Assembly (NCBI GenBank): GCA_035649895.1
Contig: DASRIS010000086.1
Location: forward strand, 1 to 61,951
Length of the DNA: 61,951 nt
DNA from: DASSUC01 sp035649895
GTDB taxonomy: Bacteria > Actinomycetota > Actinomycetes > Mycobacteriales > Micromonosporaceae
Direction: 5' to 3'
A program made the translations under genes and the position numbers. Positions 40,428-48,570 of this stretch are shown piece by piece. The notes below the pieces were generated by a model that saw only the letters and a list, made by a program, of their open reading frames with translations, was not told where the DNA came from and ran no database searches. Numbering within the stretch: position 1 is the stretch's first letter; every line of letters begins with the position of its first letter.

Positions 40428-40789
40428 ACCGGATCCTTTCTGAGGTGGGTCTGATGCGGGTGCGGGTCTGATGCGAGATGGTGCTGATGCGAGATGGTGC
40501 TGATGCGGGATGGTGCGACAGGCGCAAGCTCCCGTACGACAGGTGCAGGCTCCCGGGCGCAGGAGGCGCAGGCCGCCCGGGAGCGTAATCACGCCGGTAG
40601 AGCTCTGTCAGCGTCTGATGCGCGACACGCTGCTGCCCGAACGGCTGATCTTGCCCATCTCCGGGGTGGGCGCCTATACCGGGTGGGCGTGCCCGTCACC
40701 GGATGGGCGCGCCCGGCACCGGATGGGCGCGCCCGGCACCGGGGCGGGCGCGGCGGCGGCCGGCGCGGCGGCCTGGCTATCGTGTGCGG
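40428..40789. other. Repeat-rich gap before purN
   Basis: This 360-base gap holds two tandem-repeat blocks and no gene. Between about 40600 and 40690 the sequence is not repetitive and may carry the purN promoter. There is no good ribosome site close to the purN start. Confidence 0.5.
40470..40517. repeat. Three 16-bp tandem repeats
   Basis: The unit GATGCGAGATGGTGCT occurs at 40470-40485 and 40486-40501 and, with two changes, at 40502-40517. A second block with a 20-bp unit containing GATGGGCGCGCCCGGCACCG lies at about 40695-40745. Spacers are absent, so this is not a CRISPR array. Confidence 0.85.
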
Positions 40790-41410
40790 GTGAGCCAACC
40801 CGCGGGCCCCGCCCGCCTGGTCGTGCTGGTCTCCGGCTCCGGCACCAACCTTCAGGCGCTGCTCGACGCGGGCGCCGATCCCGCCTACGGCGCGCGGGTG
40901 GTGGCGGTCGGGGCCGACCGGCCCGGCGTCGCCGGGCTGGACCGCGCCGCTCGCGCGGGCGTGCCGACCTTCGTCGACGTGCTGGCCGACTACCCGACAC
41001 GTGAGGAGTGGGACCGCGCGCTCACCCGTCACGTCGCCGCGCACGAACCCGACCTGGTGGTCTCCGCCGGCTTCCTCAAGCTGGTCGGCAAGGTCTTCCT
41101 GGACCGGTTCGGCGACCGCTACGTCAACACGCACAACTCGCTGCTGCCGGCGTTTCCCGGCATCCACGGGCCGCGCGACGCGCTGGCGTACGGCGTGAAG
41201 GTCGCCGGGGCGACGCTGTTCTTTGTGGACGCCGGTGTCGACACCGGGCCGATCATCGCCCAGGTCGCCGTACCGGTGCTCGCCGACGACACCGAGGGCT
41301 CGCTCACCGAACGCATCAAGGAGGCCGAGCGGCGCCAGCTGGTCGAGTACGTCGGCCGCCTGGTCCGTGAGGGCTGGACCATCACCGGACGGAAGGTCAC
41401 GATCCCATGA
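40790..41410 (+). CDS. purN: Phosphoribosylglycinamide formyltransferase
   Basis: The protein has 206 residues from GTG 40790 (GTG 40784 in frame). It transfers a formyl group from 10-formyltetrahydrofolate to GAR in purine synthesis. RLVVLVSGSGTNLQALLDAG, NTHNSLLPAFPGIHG (with the catalytic His and neighbouring Asn) and GATLFFVDAGVDTGPIIAQ (with catalytic Asp) are present. It is coupled to purH by an ATGA overlap. Supply of its cofactor depends on folD, encoded nearby. Confidence 0.97.
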   Translation: MSQPAGPARLVVLVSGSGTNLQALLDAGADPAYGARVVAVGADRPGVAGLDRAARAGVPTFVDVLADYPTREEWDRALTRHVAAHEPDLVVSAGFLKLVGKVFLDRFGDRYVNTHNSLLPAFPGIHGPRDALAYGVKVAGATLFFVDAGVDTGPIIAQVAVPVLADDTEGSLTERIKEAERRQLVEYVGRLVREGWTITGRKVTIP

Positions 41411-42981
41411 GCACCCCAGGCTCCAGCTCTGGTCGCCGCCCGATCCGGCGGGCACTGGTCAGCGTGCACGACAAGACCGGACTGGACGAGCTGGCCCAGG
41501 CGCTGCACCGGGGCGGCGTGACGATGGTGTCCACCGGCTCGACCGCGGCCACGATCCGGTCGTACGGCCTGCCGGTCACGCCGGTCGAGGAGGTCACCGG
41601 GTTCCCGGAGTGCCTGGACGGCCGGGTCAAGACGCTGCACCCGGCGGTGCACGCCGGCCTGCTCGCCGACACCGCCCGCGAGGGCCACTCCGCCCAGCTG
41701 CGCGAGCTCGGCATCGAGCCGTTCGACCTGCTGGTCTGCAACCTCTACCCGTTCCGCGAGACGGTCCGCTCCGGCGCCTCCGATGCCGGGTGCGTCGAGC
41801 AGATCGACATCGGTGGTCCGGCGATGGTCCGCTCGGCCGCGAAGAACCACGCCAGCGTCACCGTGGTCACCTCGCCGTCGGCGTACCCGGTGGTTGTTGA
41901 GGCCGTGGCCGCCGGCGGCTGCACGCTGGCGCAGCGGCGAGCGCTCGCGGCCCGTGCCTTCGCGGACGTCGCAGGGTACGACGTGGCCGTCGCCGAATGG
42001 TGCGCCCAGCGGCTGGCGCCGGCGGAGGACTGGTGGCCAGAGTTCGGCGGGCTCGCCGTGCGCAAGGTGGCGAGCCTGCGCTACGGCGAGAACCCGCACC
42101 AGCGAGCCGCGCTCTACGCCGACCCGCACGCGCCGGCCGGGCTGGCCCAGGCCCGCCAGCTCGGCGGCAAGGAGATGTCCTACAACAACTACGTCGACGC
42201 TGACGCCGCCTGGCGCGCCTGCCATGACCTCACCGCCCCGTGCGTGGCGATCGTCAAGCACGCCAACCCGTGCGGCATCGCGGTCGGCGCGGACGTGGCG
42301 CAGGCGCACCGCAAGGCGCACGCCTGCGACCCGGTCTCCGCGTTCGGTGGGGTGATCGCCGTCAACGCCCCGGTGACCGTGCTGCTCGCCGAGCAGATCG
42401 CCGAGATCTTCACCGAGGTCGTGGTGGCACCCTCCTTCGCCGATGGCGCGCTGGACGTGCTGGCGGCGAAGAAGAACCTGCGCCTGATCGAGGCGCCGCC
42501 GCGGGAGCCGTCCATTGTGGAGTGGCGGCAGGTCTCCGGCGGCCTGCTCACGCAGACCAGTGACCGGCTGGGCGCGCAAGGCGACGACCCGGCCCGGTGG
42601 CGGCTGGCGACCGGGCCGGCGGCGGACCCGGCCACCCTCGCCGACCTCGAGTTCGCCTGGCGGGCGGTGCGGGCGGTCAAGTCCAACGCGATCCTGCTCG
42701 CCGCGGACGGCGCGACGGTCGGCATCGGCATGGGCCAGGTGAACCGGGTCGACTCGGCCCGGCTGGCGGTGGCCCGGGCCGGGGCGGAGCGCGCGGCCGG
42801 GGCGGTCGCGGCGAGCGACGCGTTCTTCCCCTTCGCCGACGGCCTTGCGGTGCTCACCGACGCGGGCGTGCGGGCCGTGGTCCAGCCCGGCGGCTCAATG
42901 CGCGACGAGCAGGTCGTCGCCGCGGCTGCGCAGGCCGGGGTCACCATGTACCTCACCGGCTCCCGGCACTTCTTCCACTGA
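41407..42981 (+). CDS. purH: Bifunctional AICAR formyltransferase / IMP cyclohydrolase
   Basis: The protein has 524 residues. The N-terminal MGS-like cyclohydrolase domain begins RRALVSVHDKTGLDELAQAL and holds STGSTAATIRSYGLPV. The transformylase domain contains LRYGENPHQRAALYAD and the active-site KHANPCGIAVG. The C-terminus (VTMYLTGSRHFFH) is the family's standard ending. It performs the last two steps of IMP synthesis and uses the same folate cofactor as PurN. Confidence 0.98.
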   Translation: MSTPGSSSGRRPIRRALVSVHDKTGLDELAQALHRGGVTMVSTGSTAATIRSYGLPVTPVEEVTGFPECLDGRVKTLHPAVHAGLLADTAREGHSAQLRELGIEPFDLLVCNLYPFRETVRSGASDAGCVEQIDIGGPAMVRSAAKNHASVTVVTSPSAYPVVVEAVAAGGCTLAQRRALAARAFADVAGYDVAVAEWCAQRLAPAEDWWPEFGGLAVRKVASLRYGENPHQRAALYADPHAPAGLAQARQLGGKEMSYNNYVDADAAWRACHDLTAPCVAIVKHANPCGIAVGADVAQAHRKAHACDPVSAFGGVIAVNAPVTVLLAEQIAEIFTEVVVAPSFADGALDVLAAKKNLRLIEAPPREPSIVEWRQVSGGLLTQTSDRLGAQGDDPARWRLATGPAADPATLADLEFAWRAVRAVKSNAILLAADGATVGIGMGQVNRVDSARLAVARAGAERAAGAVAASDAFFPFADGLAVLTDAGVRAVVQPGGSMRDEQVVAAAAQAGVTMYLTGSRHFFH

Positions 42982-42995
42982 GACTCCTGCTGCAG

Positions 42996-43577
42996 ATGGA
43001 CGAGCGGATCGCGTACGAGGACTGGTCGCTCGCCGAGCTGTCCAGGGTGGAGTACGAGCGGACCGAGCTGGTCGAGGTGGACCTGACCGAGGCGACGCTC
43101 ACCGGCGCCCGGTTCACCTCCTGCGAGCTCAGCGGGTGCCGGTTCAACGCGGCCACGCTCACCCGCTGCGCCTTCCTGCACTGCCTGTTCCGGCGCTGCG
43201 TGTTCTTCGATGCCCGGTTCGACGACTGCAAGCTGACCGGGAGCCAGTTCGTCGAGTGCGAGCTGCGCCCGCTGCACGTCACCGGCGGCGACTGGTCGTA
43301 CGTGGTCCTGCGCGGGCAGGACCTCACCGGCTGCGACCTGTCCGGGCTGCGGCTGCGGGAGGCCGACCTGACAGAGGCCGACCTGCGCCGCGCCGACCTC
43401 ACCCGGGCGGACCTGGGCTACGCCCGGCTGCACAACACCAAGCTGCGCGACGCCGACCTGCGCGGTGCCAACCTGGAGGGCGTCGGCCTGCGCGGGCTCG
43501 ACGTCACCGGGGTCCGCATCGACCTGGCGCAGGCCGTGCTGCTCGCGTCCGCGTACGGCGCCCGCGTCGAGCCCTGA
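42996..43577 (+). CDS. Pentapeptide-repeat protein
   Basis: The protein has 193 residues from ATG 42996, 14 bases after purH. Pentapeptide repeats A(D/N)LxX are clear over two stretches: about residues 28-85 (LTEATLTGARFTSCELSGCR) and about 108-165 (LREADLTEADLRRADLTRAD). A less regular part separates them. This gives a right-handed quadrilateral beta-helix. Some such proteins mimic DNA and protect gyrase (Qnr, MfpA); this one has the two-part Qnr-like size but no evidence ties it to that role. No signal peptide is present. Confidence 0.88.
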   Translation: MDERIAYEDWSLAELSRVEYERTELVEVDLTEATLTGARFTSCELSGCRFNAATLTRCAFLHCLFRRCVFFDARFDDCKLTGSQFVECELRPLHVTGGDWSYVVLRGQDLTGCDLSGLRLREADLTEADLRRADLTRADLGYARLHNTKLRDADLRGANLEGVGLRGLDVTGVRIDLAQAVLLASAYGARVEP

Positions 43578-43639
43578 CGCGCGTCGCCCAGGTAGCCGCC
43601 TCGTCGTACGCCGGCGGCTTCCAGCCAGGCCAGGGGTGG

Positions 43640-43771
43640 GGTTGTCGAACCTTATGCTCTGCTCCATCTGCGCGAGCAGAGCCCGGTCCGGTGACCTGCC
43701 ACCGTCCAGCAACGAGCTGGTCGGCGCCGTGCGCTCTGCTCGGTTAGATGGTGCAGAGCATAAGGCTCCAA
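43640..43771. mobile_element. Palindromic element with hairpin arms, MITE/REP-like
   Basis: Two arms of about 33 bp form an imperfect inverted repeat: 43650-43682 (CCTTATGCTCTGC..., CGAGCAGAGC) and 43733-43765 (GCTCTGCTCG..., CAGAGCATAAGG). Each arm is itself partly palindromic (GCTCTGCT with AGCAGAGC at the left). About 50 bases of unrelated sequence lie between them. No open frame of note is inside. It sits between the pentapeptide gene and folD and resembles non-autonomous palindromic elements found in multiple copies in genomes. Without a genome search the copy number is unknown. Confidence 0.6.
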
Positions 43772-43850
43772 CACGTACCCCCTGCACTGGAGCGGGACCG
43801 CCAGTGATCTCACCGCGGGTAGCGGCCGGAGGCGTGGCAGGATCGGTAGC

Positions 43851-44735
43851 GTGACGGCGACGACTCTGGACGGCAAGGCGACCGCGGCGGCGATAAAGGA
43901 TGACCTGCGGGCGCGGGTGAAGGCACTGTCCAACCGAGGCCTGGTGCCGGGGCTCGGCACGGTCCTCGTCGGCGACGACCCCGCCTCGCGCGCCTACGTC
44001 AACGGCAAGCACCGCGACTGCGCCGAGGTGGGCATCGCCTCCATCCGGCGGGAGCTGCCCGCCACCGCGAGCCAGGCCGCGGTGGAGGATGTCGTCGCTG
44101 AGCTGAACGCCGACCCGGCCTGCCGCGGCTACCTGGTGCAGCTGCCGCTGCCTGGGCACCTGGACACCCAGCGGGTGCTGGAGCGGGTCGACCCGGACAA
44201 GGACGCGGACGGGCTGCACCCGGTCAACCTCGGCCGGCTGGTGCTCGGCTACCCGGGCCCGCTGCCGTGCACCCCGCGGGGCATCGTGGAGCTGCTGCGC
44301 CGCTACGGCGTACCGCTCGCCGGGGCCGAGGTGGTGGTGATCGGCCGGGGCACCACGGTCGGCCGCCCGCTCGGCCTGCTGTTCACCCGGCGTACCGAGA
44401 ACGCCACGGTCACGCTGTGCCACACCCGTACCCGGGATCTTGGCAGGCACACCCGCGCCGCTGACGTGGTGGTGGCCGCCGCTGGCGTGCCCGGCCTGCT
44501 CGGGCCGGAGATGGTCCGGCCGGGCGCCGTTGTGGTCGATGTCGGGATCACCCGCGTGGTGGGGGAGGACGGCAAGGGCCGCTACACCGGCGACGTGGCC
44601 GCGGAGGTGGCCGAGGTGGCCGGGTTCCTCGCCCCGATCCCCGGCGGCGTGGGCCCGATGACCCGGGCGATGCTGCTGTCCAACGTGGTTGAGCGCGCCG
44701 AGCAGCTCGCCGACGGCGGTCTGTCCGGCGGCTAG
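43851..44735 (+). CDS. folD: Methylenetetrahydrofolate dehydrogenase / cyclohydrolase
   Basis: The protein has 294 residues from GTG 43851. It interconverts 5,10-methylene- and 10-formyl-tetrahydrofolate and so provides the one-carbon units used by PurN and PurH. ASRAYVNGKHRDCAEVGI, VQLPLPGHLDTQRVLERVDP, DKDADGLHPVNLGRL and VVIGRGTTVGRPLG (NADP site) followed by PIPGGVGPMTRAMLLSNVV are all present. A palindromic element rather than a terminator separates it from the upstream purine genes. Confidence 0.97.
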   Translation: MTATTLDGKATAAAIKDDLRARVKALSNRGLVPGLGTVLVGDDPASRAYVNGKHRDCAEVGIASIRRELPATASQAAVEDVVAELNADPACRGYLVQLPLPGHLDTQRVLERVDPDKDADGLHPVNLGRLVLGYPGPLPCTPRGIVELLRRYGVPLAGAEVVVIGRGTTVGRPLGLLFTRRTENATVTLCHTRTRDLGRHTRAADVVVAAAGVPGLLGPEMVRPGAVVVDVGITRVVGEDGKGRYTGDVAAEVAEVAGFLAPIPGGVGPMTRAMLLSNVVERAEQLADGGLSGG

Positions 44736-44813
44736 TTCTCCCAGCTGGCGTAGGCCTGCGGGCGCAGCATACAGTTATATCGCTCTATCTCTCAGCTGAA
44801 GGGAGAGCGGTAC

Positions 44814-45986
44814 ATGTCTGCGCTCAGCAGGATCCTCGTGGCTGCCGGCGCTGGAGCGCTCCTCGTGCTCCCGCCCGTCGTGGCCGCCCCCGCCGCATCT
44901 GCACCGGTCGATCCCGAAGTCGCCCTGCGGGAGATGGTCACGGCTCAGGTTCTGGACCGTGCCCGTGACGACCGGGCCCTCGCCGGAGCTACGGCGGACG
45001 ACACCCGGGTGACGGTCTCGCGCCGGTCCGGCGACTGGGCCTTCGGCACCGCCGTGGTGGTAGCCCCACGGTTCCGCGGCGCCTTCCCGCACGGCGACCT
45101 TTTCCTCGCGCAGTGGGACGGGCGCAGCTGGCGCCTTGCCTTCCACGGCGACTCCGGCTTCGCCAGCCTCGCCACGGCGGCCCCGCTGGTCTCGGGCCAG
45201 GAGCGGGAGCTGTTCGCCCCGGTGGCCCCGCTCGCCTTCGGCGACTACCGCACCGGCATGCGGCTGCCGTTCGGCGTCGGCCAGAGCTGGTCCATGTGGG
45301 GTGGCCCGCACGGCTGGTCCGGCTACAACACGCCGTGGAGCTCGCTGGACCTCTCCGGTGGCGACCAGGTCGTGGTCGCGGCGCGTGGCGGCACGGCGTA
45401 CACGATGTGCCGGGGGTGGCTACGGGTCATCCACGACCGTGGCTACGCCACCGACTACTACCACCTCTGGAGCAACATCAACGTCAACGGCGCGCCGGTC
45501 GGTGAGGGCGCGTTCCTGGGCTACACCGGCACCGACGTCACCTGCGGCGGCTCGGCCAACGGCCGGCACGTGCACTTCGCGCTGCGGCAGAACAACGCCT
45601 ACGTCGGCATCGCCGGGCACAACTTCGGCAAGTGGGTGCCGATGAACGGCGGCGCCGCCTACCAGGGCTACGCGCTGCACGGCTCCACCTGGGTGAACGT
45701 GGGCGGCGCGCTCTACAACTACGGCGCGCTCGGCTTCACCCAGGGCATCATCGACGCCAACGGCGGCGGCTACGTCAACAAGCGCAGCGGCCCAGGCACC
45801 GGCTACGGGGTCGTCGGTACCGTCAACGACGGCACCACGGTCAACGTCGCCTGCTCCGCCAACGGCACCACGCACACCGGGCGGTGGGGCACCACCGCAC
45901 TGTGGAACAGGCTGACCGACGGCACCTGGGTGACCGACGCGTTCATGTGGACCGGCGTGAACGGGCCCATCAACGGCTGGTGCTGA
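44814..45986 (+). CDS. Secreted M23 metallopeptidase, LasA/beta-lytic-like, with SH3 domain
   Basis: The protein has 390 residues with AAGGGAGAG upstream. A signal peptide (ILVAAGAGALLVLPPVVAAP) and a pro-region precede the catalytic part at about residues 145-280. There, GGPHGWSGYNTPWSSLDLSG has His and Asp 13 residues apart, as in LasA (M23A), instead of the HxxxD of common M23 proteins. GRHVHFALRQN supplies the HxH motif. The C-terminal 110 residues form an SH3-like wall-binding domain (VNKRSGPGTGYGVVGTVNDG, ending WVTDAFMW). It should lyse other bacteria or remodel the wall outside the cell. Confidence 0.88.
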   Translation: MSALSRILVAAGAGALLVLPPVVAAPAASAPVDPEVALREMVTAQVLDRARDDRALAGATADDTRVTVSRRSGDWAFGTAVVVAPRFRGAFPHGDLFLAQWDGRSWRLAFHGDSGFASLATAAPLVSGQERELFAPVAPLAFGDYRTGMRLPFGVGQSWSMWGGPHGWSGYNTPWSSLDLSGGDQVVVAARGGTAYTMCRGWLRVIHDRGYATDYYHLWSNINVNGAPVGEGAFLGYTGTDVTCGGSANGRHVHFALRQNNAYVGIAGHNFGKWVPMNGGAAYQGYALHGSTWVNVGGALYNYGALGFTQGIIDANGGGYVNKRSGPGTGYGVVGTVNDGTTVNVACSANGTTHTGRWGTTALWNRLTDGTWVTDAFMWTGVNGPINGWC

Positions 45987-46073
45987 CCTCGAGCGACCCT
46001 CGGGTAAGGACGCGGGTGGCGGCCAGGCTAAGGTGCGGTCGTCACCCGCAGTCGTCCGGGGAGTCTCTTTCTC

Positions 46074-47024
46074 ATGGGCAAGAAGGTCACCGTCGTCGGC
46101 GCCGGCTTCTACGGCTCGACGACCGCGCAGCGCCTGGCCGAGTACGACATCTTCGAGACCGTCGTGCTGACCGACATCATCGAGGGCAAGCCCGAGGGCA
46201 TCGCGCTCGACATCAACCAGTCCCGCCCCATCGAGGGCTTCGAGACCAAGGTGGTGGGCCGCACCACCGGGACGAACGGCGAGGGGTACGAGGTCATCGC
46301 CGGCTCCGACGTCGTGGTCATCACCGCCGGCCTGCCTCGCAAGCCGGGCATGAGCCGGATGGACCTGCTCGAGGTCAACGCCAAGATCGTGCGAAGCATT
46401 GCCGAGAACGTCGCCAAGTACGCCCCGAACGCCGTCGTCATCGTCGTGTCCAACCCGCTGGACGAGATGACCGCGCTCACCCAGCTCGCCTCCGGCCTGC
46501 CGCGGCAGCGGGTCATGGGGCAGGCCGGCATGCTGGACACCGCCCGGTTCACCCACTTCGTCGCCGAGATGCTGGCGGTGCCGGTGCGCTCGGTGCGCAC
46601 GCTCACCCTGGGCTCGCACGGCGACACCATGGTCCCGGTGCCGTCGCGGTGCACCGTCAACGGCAAGCCGCTGGCCGAGCTGCTGCCGGCGGACAAGATC
46701 GAGGAGCTGGTCACCCGTACCCGCAACGGCGGCGCCGAGGTGGTCGCGCTGCTGAAGACCGGTTCGGCGTACTACGCGCCGTCGGCCGCCGCGGCCCGGA
46801 TGGCCCGCGCGGTCGCCGAGGACGCCGGCGCCGTCATGCCGGTCTGCGCCTGGGTCGACGGCGAGTACGGCATCTCAGGCGTCTACCTGGGCGTCGAGGC
46901 CGCCATCGGCGCCGAGGGGGTGCGCGAGGTGGTGCAGACCGACCTGACCGAGCCGGAGCTGGCCGCCCTGCGGGAGGCTGCCGAGGCGGTCCGGGCCAAG
47001 CAGGCGGACATCGCCCAACTTTGA
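46074..47024 (+). CDS. mdh: Malate dehydrogenase, LDH-like type
   Basis: The protein has 316 residues. NAD binding is seen at KVTVVGAGFYGSTTAQRLAE; GLPRKPGMSRMDLL holds the substrate-binding arginines. SNPLDEMTALTQLASGLP follows, and TLGSHGDTMVPVP contains the catalytic His. It oxidises malate to oxaloacetate in the citric acid cycle. The last codons (AKQADIAQL) are repeated in degenerate form in the DNA after the stop. icd lies 171 bases downstream on the same strand. Confidence 0.96.
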   Translation: MGKKVTVVGAGFYGSTTAQRLAEYDIFETVVLTDIIEGKPEGIALDINQSRPIEGFETKVVGRTTGTNGEGYEVIAGSDVVVITAGLPRKPGMSRMDLLEVNAKIVRSIAENVAKYAPNAVVIVVSNPLDEMTALTQLASGLPRQRVMGQAGMLDTARFTHFVAEMLAVPVRSVRTLTLGSHGDTMVPVPSRCTVNGKPLAELLPADKIEELVTRTRNGGAEVVALLKTGSAYYAPSAAAARMARAVAEDAGAVMPVCAWVDGEYGISGVYLGVEAAIGAEGVREVVQTDLTEPELAALREAAEAVRAKQADIAQL

Positions 47025-47099
47025 GGCGGGCGAGCACGGCGGACACGGCCCACCGCTAGGTGGGCGAGCACGGCGGACATCGCCCAACTGTGACGTGGG
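47004..47099. repeat. Degenerate 34-35 bp tandem repeat of the mdh 3' end
   Basis: The motif GCGGACATCGCCCAACT from the end of mdh (47004-47020) recurs almost unchanged at 47073-47089 and, with substitutions, at 47039. GGGCGAGCACGGCGGACA recurs between them (47028 and 47062). Copies 1 and 3 encode the same ADIAQL-stop. The spacer between mdh and icd therefore grew by duplicating the gene end. Confidence 0.85.
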
Positions 47100-47195
47100 T
47101 AGGAAGGGAGTGCACCCTCTTCCGCTTCCGTCAGTACGCTCGTACTGTTTGGCGAGGCCTGTTGGCGGGGTCAACTGAAAGGAGCGCCGGGGCAG

Positions 47196-48413
47196 ATGGC
47201 GAAGATCAAGGTAGCGAACCCGGTCGTCGAGCTCGACGGCGACGAGATGACGCGGATCATCTGGAAGCAGATCCGCGAGCAGCTCGTCCTGCCGTACCTC
47301 GATGTCGTGCTGGAGCACTACGACCTGTCGATAGAGCACCGGGACGCCACCGACGACCAGGTGACCGTCGACGCGGCCAACGCGATCAAGCGCCATGGGG
47401 TCGGCGTCAAGTGCGCCACGATCACGCCGGACGAGGCGCGCGTCGCCGAGTTCGGCCTGAAGAAGATGTGGCGGTCGCCGAACGGGACGATCCGTAACAT
47501 CCTCGGCGGCGTCGTCTTCCGCGAGCCGATCATCATGGCGAACGTGCCGCGGCTCGTCCCCGGCTGGGTCAAGCCGATCGTCATCGGCCGTCACGCCCAC
47601 GGCGACCAGTACAAGGCGACCGACTTCGTGGTGCCCGGGCCGGGCACGGTGACCATCTCGTACACCCCGGACGACGGCGGTGCGCCGATGGAGCTGGAGG
47701 TCGCCAAGTTCCCGGCCGGCGGCATCGCTATGGGCATGTACAACTTCGACGACTCGATCCGCGACTTCGCGCGCGCCTCGTTCCGGTACGCCCTGGACCG
47801 CGGCTACCCGGTCTACCTGTCCACCAAGAACACGATCCTCAAGGCGTACGACGGGCGGTTCAAGGATCTCTTCGCGGAGGTCTTTGAGAACGAGTTCGCC
47901 GGGGAGTTCGACAAGGCCGGGCTCACCTACGAGCACCGGCTGATCGACGACATGGTGGCCCAGGCCCTCAAGTGGGAGGGCGGCTTCGTCTGGGCGTGCA
48001 AGAACTACGACGGTGACGTGCAGTCGGACACGGTTGCCCAGGGCTTCGGCTCGCTCGGCCTGATGACCTCGGTGCTGATGACGCCGGACGGCCGTACGGT
48101 CGAGGCCGAGGCGGCGCACGGCACAGTCACCCGGCACTACCGGGCCTGGCAGCGCGGGGAGAAGACGTCCACGAACCCGATCGCCTCGATCTTCGCCTGG
48201 ACCAGGGGGCTGGCGCACCGCGGCAAGCTGGACGGCACGCCCGAGGTGACCCACTTCGCGGAGACGCTGGAACAGGTCTGCGTGTCCACTGTGGAGAGCG
48301 GTCAGATGACCAAGGACCTGGCGCTGCTCATCTCCCGGGATGCGCCGTGGCTGACCACGGACGAGTTCATGGCCGCGCTCGACGACAACCTGGCCAAGAA
48401 GCTGAACGCCTGA
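47196..48413 (+). CDS. icd: Isocitrate dehydrogenase (NADP), eukaryotic-like type
   Basis: The protein has 405 residues with AAAGGAGCG upstream. KIKVANPVVELDGDEMTRI is the usual start of the homodimeric, mitochondrial-like subfamily. KKMWRSPNGTIRNILGGVVF (isocitrate binding), WACKNYDGDVQSDTVAQGFG (metal site) and AEAAHGTVTRHYRAWQRGEK (NADP site) are present. It catalyses oxidative decarboxylation of isocitrate in the citric acid cycle. A strong terminator follows. Confidence 0.97.
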   Translation: MAKIKVANPVVELDGDEMTRIIWKQIREQLVLPYLDVVLEHYDLSIEHRDATDDQVTVDAANAIKRHGVGVKCATITPDEARVAEFGLKKMWRSPNGTIRNILGGVVFREPIIMANVPRLVPGWVKPIVIGRHAHGDQYKATDFVVPGPGTVTISYTPDDGGAPMELEVAKFPAGGIAMGMYNFDDSIRDFARASFRYALDRGYPVYLSTKNTILKAYDGRFKDLFAEVFENEFAGEFDKAGLTYEHRLIDDMVAQALKWEGGFVWACKNYDGDVQSDTVAQGFGSLGLMTSVLMTPDGRTVEAEAAHGTVTRHYRAWQRGEKTSTNPIASIFAWTRGLAHRGKLDGTPEVTHFAETLEQVCVSTVESGQMTKDLALLISRDAPWLTTDEFMAALDDNLAKKLNA

Positions 48414-48459
48414 CGTGGCCACCACCGCCTGCTGAGCCTGTCCGGCCCGTAGCACACGA

Positions 48460-48494
48460 GTAAGCCCGCCGACCTCACCGCTCGGCGGGCTTAC
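48460..48494. terminator. Strong terminator after icd
   Basis: A 13-bp perfect inverted repeat (GTAAGCCCGCCGA at 48460-48472 and its complement at 48482-48494) with a 9-base loop lies 46 bases after the icd stop. The convergent gene on the minus strand ends at 48571, so it can serve both. Confidence 0.88.
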
Positions 48495-48570
48495 CTCCCG
48501 TCGGCGGCTCGACATTGTGGGACGACCAGCCATCCACATTGCCACCAGCGATAGCATGGCAAGATCATGA

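Noticed and set aside
40470..40745. Repeat blocks resembling a CRISPR array
   Set aside because: The units are 16 and 20 bp, directly joined, without spacers; no cas genes are near.
43620..43850. Short protein frames inside the palindromic element (for example one reading MLCSICASRARSG)
   Set aside because: They come from the repeat arms, have no ribosome site and differ between arms; more likely a non-coding element.
42189..44450. Open frame of 753 codons on the minus strand
   Set aside because: It spans purH, the pentapeptide gene, the palindromic element and folD on the opposite strand; no protein family resembles it.
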